Positions 58,781-64,000 of a DNA stretch of 64,000 bases are shown piece after piece. Source of the DNA: Romanomermis culicivorax (lineage: Eukaryota > Nematoda > Enoplea > Mermithida > Mermithidae). Made by a program: the position numbers and the translations under genes. A model generated the notes under the pieces. It was not told the DNA's origin and did not search any database. It saw only the letters and a program-made list of their open reading frames with translations. The stretch is from positions 372,001 through 436,000 of the forward strand of contig CAWUHX010000206.1 of the NCBI GenBank assembly GCA_963922205.1, in the 5' to 3' direction. Every line of letters starts with the position of its first letter. Within the stretch, counting starts at the first letter, position 1.

Positions 58781-59749
58781 ATTTATCTGAAATGCCAGGA
58801 AATGGCAAAAAGGAGAATATGTTTTTCCTTTTTGCTTGTTTCACTGGCTTAAAAGTTCGATAGGCCTCCCCATCATTAAAGTTGATTTTTACAAAAGAAA
58901 AAACTTTGGTTTAATAAAAACCCGAAATCTTTGTAATTACGTGCCATTCTTTGTTAGAATTTTTCATTATTGTATACAATGCAGTGGCCTATACCTTGTT
59001 TCCGAAAAGCAGGTGGTAAACCCACAGTATTCCTGATTCGCAAGACAACGAATTTACACAATTTGAAACAAATTCGAAAAATTAATTGCTGGTAAACAGC
59101 AAAATTTTGTTGATGGCGATTTTCGGGAGACTGGCGAACATTATTTGAGTAAAATTAGCTAAAGCATAGTTTCAAATAAGTTTAAACTAGCATTAATCGT
59201 ATTAGAAATTTGAATTCCCGCGTTTTAAACTCGCAAAAAACAATATGTGCGAATCAAGAATACGGTGAGTTTACAACCAGGTTCTCGGAAACGAAGTATA
59301 GTATTATGCTCACTGAAATATGGGACAAGGACAAACATATTCATCTTTTGCCACTTCCTAGTATTAGAGAATGGTTATTGTTCTGTATAGTTTTTGTCAA
59401 TTATAGCACTTTTTTTGTACAAGCCTGTAATGAATTTTATACATGCAGTTAGAGGCATTACGTGTGTTCTATCATGAAAACGAAGTATGTATTGTACATA
59501 CAGTAATCATGTAGATTGTAAAAATTGCTACTAGACAAGTGAATTTCATGGGCAGAGACTTAAAAACGTTTTGTCTTTAAAAAACTGGGCGCGTATATGT
59601 TTCTCAGAAAATTGAAAGTTTTTTTGAGTTAAAATTTTGCTAAAACGAAATGATGGGGAGGCCTAATATCGAACTTTTAAGCCAGTGAAACAAGCAAAAA
59701 GGAAAAACATATTCTCCTTTTTGCCATTTCCTGGCATTTTCGGATAAAT
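58781..59749. mobile_element. 969-bp element with ~97-bp terminal inverted repeats
   Basis: The left arm 58781-58877 begins ATTTATCTGAAATGCCAGGA. The right arm 59649-59749 is its reverse complement with a few small indels. Both include TTTTTGCTTGTTTCACTGGC. The interior has only short ORFs (for example 59210-59452) without recognised domains. It sits 23 bp from the previous inverted repeat. Confidence 0.75.
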
Positions 59750-60533
59750 ATCGTACTTTCAAGCTCCTGCAAGGAAGGTGTAAAAAATTTTTACTGAAAA
59801 AGTGTATTTTCGAAGTATAGTACGAACGCCACTAAAATGTGGTGAATTTTACATGTTTCGGCATATATCATTTATGCAAATTTTTAGCGTACGTTGAGAT
59901 ATTTCGAAAAACAAAAATATGCATCAGGGACAACAAAATACGCTCTTTGCAACGGTGCTACTTAAAATCGATGAATCGAAAAAAAATTTTTGTAAACAAC
60001 ATTTATGCAAATTTCTAACGTACTATACATTTTTACAAAAAACAAATATCAAAACTGTGGGGTAGAAGAAGAAGCTCGTTTCAATGGTGCAACAAAAGAT
60101 CTGTAATCGTTAGTTATGAAAAAGTGGCAAAACAGAACTCTAGTTTGTCTCATAACTTTAGCTACAGTATGTCTACAGTATTCTAAGTGGTACCATATTG
60201 TAGCCCGCATCGAGTTCTATATTGTTGCCAAATTTTAGCTTTGGATGTCTTATAGTTTTTTAGAAATCTTGTCTTAAACATGAAAATCGGCGTGCCCAAA
60301 ACGAAACATATTATAGTCTAGCACTAACGTGCTAGCTATGATTTATAAACTTTGGGGGCTCTCTGAAAATATCAGCTCGGCTGAAACAAAGGGTTAAACA
60401 ATATTGATTGATAAATGACGACTACACTAGTATGAAAAGACATGTGTTTTTTAAAATATAAATAAAAAGGACTGAAATTTTGAAAAACCATGGGGTAGCC
60501 GAAAAAAATGAGATGGTGCAAATTTTGAAAAAA
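59750..60533. other. No gene recognised
   Basis: AT-rich, with TATGCAAATTT recurring at about 59874 and 60003. No feature. Confidence 0.3.
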
Positions 60534-60806
60534 TCACTGGCGTAGGCTTTTTACTGTATAACAATGTGTCCCTTGTTTATAAATAGTTGATGTATGAGGG
60601 AGTCTGTGCATGTTTGGTGGAGCCACTGGGCATTTGAACAGTAAACGGGGATAGCCAAAGGCAGACCCCCGGCGGACCCCAATCGCACCCTGAATGGGTG
60701 GGGGGGGGGTAGGCGGGGGCAGCTGAGCAGCACTCTCAACCTCCTGGGATGCCCCCAATCTTCATCTCACTTTCCCGACCCCCAAAATACATAGTCTACG
60801 TCACTG
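60534..60806. mobile_element. Candidate hAT-like MITE with CACTGGCGTAG ends
   Basis: Starts CACTGGCGTAGGC and ends GTCTACGTCACTG, imperfect inverted repeats of the CAGTGGCGTAG type common in hAT elements. The interior is GC-rich with a G-run (60700-60709). Part of the interior (CATTTGAACAGTAAACGGGG, TAGCCAAAGGCAGACCC) recurs at about 60872-60912, so a second related fragment is adjacent. Confidence 0.5.
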
Positions 60807-61026
60807 CCTATGCTTAACCATTGCCTATCTTATAACGTTGCACCCCAGGGAAGTGGGGTATACTACTACTGGACATTTGAGCAGTAAACGGGGGTAGCCA
60901 AAGGCGGACCCTCGATAGTTTTTGGCACCCTGCCAGGTAAGAAAAATCCCCCCTTTTTTTAGCGGACCCCCAAGTTACGAATGACAACCCCCTCCTTACT
61001 ACTACATGCATTAAAAACAACTCCTA

Positions 61027-61215
61027 TCCGTGCGGTTTGGATCGTCGGATAACAAATTTGTCAAGTATATGATTGATTCTCGATATCGACTCGATGGCTG
61101 GCATAAAGGTCTGTATTATTTTAAAAATTCAAGGGATTCAGATGGTCATGAGGAATGCAATTTGCATGAATTCTACCATGACGTTCTTCATCAAAGAATA
61201 AAACCAAACGACTAG
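61027..61215 (+). CDS. Short coding-like ORF, unidentified
   Basis: About 60 codons: FGSSDNKFVKYMIDSRYRLD, WHKGLYYFKNSRDSDGHEEC, EFYHDVLHQRIKPND. Amino-acid composition looks protein-like rather than AT-rich noise, so it may be a terminal exon or a transposon protein fragment. No family recognised and no clear acceptor. Confidence 0.3.
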   Translation, partial: SVRFGSSDNKFVKYMIDSRYRLDGWHKGLYYFKNSRDSDGHEECNLHEFYHDVLHQRIKPND

Positions 61216-61436
61216 TCATTATCATATAAAAATACGAACTTAAGATGCCTGACTTAAGCTCCAGCTTAATGATCGAACGGACTCAAGTCTGAGACTTGAT
61301 TTTGAATCGTTAAGTTTTTTGCTCAGCTGAAGCTTAGCAACTTTTTAGTAATAATGACCCACCTGATGCTCAGCTGAAGCTTTTCCTTTTCTATGTGGTA
61401 TAACGTTCACCCAAATTAATCAACATTTGATAAAAT

Positions 61437-62084
61437 GTGCTATATATAGCTTTCGGTTCCTCAGGTTTATTTCCCCTGTACTTCTTTTTCTTTTTTTCGT
61501 TCAATCTATACCTAAACTGTTCGCAAAACTCGAGTCCTAAAATCCATATTTTTGGAAATTCGCCACTTTTCGTAAAAAAACTAAATTCGCTCCTCTGCCC
61601 TGGGCACTATAATTTTTGCTCGACTAATTTCCTAGGGCTCTCTTCTTCGCCTTTTATATCTCCCCCATCAGCTCACATGAGGGATTTTTCGCTTGTCTTT
61701 CCGGATCATCGTGAAAAGCGTTTTTTATCACTATCGGGAATCATTTTTTTCATGTTCACCGCATGTCGTATGGCCGCCGGACCCGGTAAAGAGTGCATTT
61801 TTTTACCCTGTATAACCATATTTGTACGGGCCATTGTTTTTGTCGGAAATCTTGGCAATTTGAGATTCTTCTTTCTTTCTGTTCATTTTCTTCTAGGAAT
61901 GTTTTCCCCTCTCGTCTTGTTAGCATTGCATGTTTTTTCCATGCTTAGAGAACCTTCACACTCCCGTTGGCGGAAACTGTACCTTTTACTTTTCATCGTT
62001 TCCTTAATATACTTTGTGTCTTATCTACATATCCATGCATGGATATGCGTCTCATTTGTAGAAATGCTGGAGAATGGTGCATGA
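61437..62084 (+). CDS. Possible membrane protein ORF, 215 codons, unidentified
   Basis: This is the longest intact open frame outside the recognised genes and the LTR element. The first 80 residues are Phe/Leu/Ser-rich. A better block follows (MRDFSLVFPDHREKRFLSLS, GIIFFMFTACRMAAG), then two or more further hydrophobic segments (LRFFFLSVHFLLGMF, LYLLLFIVSLIYFVSYLHI). An acceptor-like TCCCCCATCAG precedes that block and a donor-like CCCG|GTAAAG lies inside, so the real unit may be a short exon (about 61672-61786). An uninterrupted frame this long is unlikely by chance at this base composition, but T-rich bias weakens that argument. Confidence 0.4.
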   Translation: MLYIAFGSSGLFPLYFFFFFSFNLYLNCSQNSSPKIHIFGNSPLFVKKLNSLLCPGHYNFCSTNFLGLSSSPFISPPSAHMRDFSLVFPDHREKRFLSLSGIIFFMFTACRMAAGPGKECIFLPCITIFVRAIVFVGNLGNLRFFFLSVHFLLGMFSPLVLLALHVFSMLREPSHSRWRKLYLLLFIVSLIYFVSYLHIHAWICVSFVEMLENGA

Positions 62085-63013
62085 TTTCCTAATGGATTTA
62101 GCTAATTTAGCGGCGCATCGATTTAGCGCTATTTTGAGGGTGGAACGAGGAGAGCTTGGGACTCGTCGAATGTGTCTGTTGCCTTTTTTGGCTCGACTGA
62201 AGCCTGTGACACCCATATCTTTATGAATCTTTTTGTCTTAAGTGGAATGTGAGATGTTGAGATGTACCCATCTTTACCTCATGTGCCATTTCAGGAAACC
62301 CTAGAAGAGCACTACTCGACACTGTAGAAAAGTATCAGAGTTGGAATCTGATCTAATTTGGCAAATAATTTTTTATATCAGAAATGTGCTCTTTTTCTTA
62401 CTGAGTAAAGTTTATACTCCATTGTATATACTTTTCTCATTAGACCAGACTACATAAGATGAATAATTTTCACGTTTTATTGCATTCGCACAAGTTTTAA
62501 AACTTTGTAGGTTTCAGTATTCGAAAGGATTCTGAACATATTCTCAATGGAACTGTAACTCATTGCAGCTTGAATGGAAATCTTGTATCCAAAATCTAGT
62601 TCTGGGCAATAGATAGTCCAAGGGCAACCTGTACCTTGATACCCCTGGCCGAACCCGAGTCCCCGATACCCCCGAACCTATATCTTGATACCCCTGGCCG
62701 AATTTGGCTATACACAACCTCAATATTTTGAAATTTACCAATTAAGCGCGTTTTTCAACTTTGAACTCTCATTCTGAAAAAAACACTGTATGATTTAAAG
62801 GTTTTTCAGTACGCTGATTTCTGGCTAGAGAAGTATATTCTGTTATTACTCTTGTACTCTACTAACTTCATGCTATTTTCTAGTAACTTGACGGCACACT
62901 CTTCTGACAATTTGGTTTGAACCAGGAAAGCTTCTAGATCACGAGTGTGGCAAATTTTGTCTTTGAGGTGATTAATTCTCAGGAGAAGACACAATCGGAG
63001 ATTAATGTGCAAC
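62085..63013. other. No gene recognised
   Basis: CTTGATACCCCTGGCCGAA occurs twice (about 62635 and 62683) with a related CGATACCCCCGAAC between, a small local repetition. Otherwise AT-rich. Confidence 0.35.
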
Positions 63014-63257
63014 TACAGTCTTCAAATGCTTCTAGATCACGAGAGTGGAAAGCAAATACTATTTCATATATTCGCGTTTTTCTGTAAAACCGTAATTCAC
63101 ATTCACATGGTAATGGAAATTTGTGAGCATACGCAACTAACCGTTAATAGTTTTTTAATGGAAAATCTTACTGTAAAAGGTTTCGTGAACGACTTTGACG
63201 ACATTTTTGATTTTTTTCATTTTTTAATTTTGACGCAGTTCATAAAAAACAGACTAT
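63014..63257. mobile_element. TATAGTCTG inverted-repeat element, copy 4 (diverged)
   Basis: Contains AAATGCTTCTAGATCACGAG, GTGGAAAGCAAATACTATTT, AAATTTGTGAGCATACGC and a right end CATAAAAAACAGACTAT, in the same order as the other copies. The left end is degraded. Confidence 0.6.
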
Positions 63258-64000
63258 GCAATTTGGCCTTTCCCCTTACATATTATCTACTTTCTTCATA
63301 AGTTCTCTTTCACACAGGTCCGAACTGTTAGCCATTCTGGTAAAGTGTATTTCAATGAATATGAATCGAATTGTTACAATTGTTCATTGTGCACGAACAT
63401 CATAAAAATTAGCTGGTTAGTTTAGTGAAATTTCATACGTTTAGTCGAGTTTCTCATAGACTGTAGTAGAAGAAGTAATCTTGTCGGTAAGCTAAAGTAT
63501 GCCCACGCCAGACGATTTAATGTGATACTTTCTGTCATGGTTCCTTTTTTCAGTAACGAAACAAAACTTGTCAGATTTTACGGATTCACTTCACCTCACT
63601 TCACAAGCTAATTTGACCGAAATGGAAATACCATGGAAATAATGGAAATGATTTAACTAATGTTTGATCCGTTGCATTTGAAGTAACACAGGATTCTCCA
63701 GTTCTAATGAATCACATATCGACTAGAAATAATTATGTAGACTGCATCATTTTAATGCTTTATTCAATTTTAATTTGCCGACTGAGACAGTCTTAATTCG
63801 TACTGTAGCTTTACCTTATCAGTTGTAATAAACGTTACGGAAAAATGCTTTACTGTAATTCTGCTCAAGACTTCAACTGTCACTTTTTGGCCTATCAGAA
63901 AATCACTTTTTTGACATTTTCTTTCGCATCGAAGCCAAAGCAGCATTCCCATGGTAATAACTTCAAAATATTTTTTTTGGATCAACCATTCTGTGTGTAT
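63258..64000. other. No gene recognised
   Basis: AT-rich sequence to the window end, without exons or repeats I can name. Confidence 0.35.

Noticed and set aside
1-64000. tRNA, rRNA or CRISPR arrays
   Set aside because: No cloverleaf-like or rRNA-like segment was noticed, and the repeats present are dispersed or inverted rather than regularly spaced direct repeats. A tRNAscan or Rfam run would be needed for certainty.

Overview
The window is metazoan nuclear DNA: AT-rich, with long introns, GT-AG exons and dense layers of transposons. Two host genes can be recognised, both on the + strand. The first is a sterol Δ7-reductase gene (DHCR7 family) with three coding exons between 3963 and 32633. 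The second is a tetraspanin with an eight-cysteine large loop (TspanC8-like), with six exons between 36200 and 43641. Two further coding-looking exons (53069-53464 and 55097-55435) and one 215-codon membrane-type ORF (61437-62084) remain unidentified. My best guess at the source is an enoplean, possibly mermithid, nematode. This rests only on memory that the accessory ORFs of the LTR element resemble predicted proteins common in Romanomermis; no search was run.

Layout. 1-1190 is a deleted hAT transposon (BED finger plus dimerisation-domain remnant). 1801-3795 is a TTAA-flanked inverted-repeat element. 3963-4665 is DHCR7 exon 1. Intron 1 (18.5 kb) holds a 14.3-kb Ty3/Gypsy-like LTR retrotransposon on the - strand (5505-19849), then a non-LTR retrotransposon relic and a foldback repeat. 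Exon 2 is at 23171-23706. Intron 2 (8.6 kb) is packed with short inverted-repeat elements and low-complexity DNA. Exon 3 is at 32340-32633, with a poly(A) signal at 32971. From 33285 to 39704 there are Harbinger-type elements, the first visible tetraspanin exon, a second non-LTR relic and a 2.2-kb composite insertion. The rest of the tetraspanin lies at 40232-43641. 44947-64000 is mainly repeats.

The strongest candidate for something undescribed is the LTR element. Downstream of integrase, where many such elements end, it has a further 6 kb of decayed coding sequence. This includes a domain with the motifs of a DEDDy 3'-5' exonuclease and a separate Gag-like block ending in a Cys/His knuckle. 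The copy is dead: it has stops, a lost protease aspartate, a deletion in the RNase H region, nested insertions and a 118-bp deletion in its 5' LTR.

The second notable result is a group of short non-autonomous elements ending in CATACATG-like inverted repeats. For at least seven of them the 8-bp target-site duplications can be read directly (at 5209, 14384, 14584, 23861, 25472, 29543 and 31781). Several are nested inside each other or inside other repeats, so part of the insertion order can be reconstructed. All boundaries were read by eye; similarity to known families is from memory.
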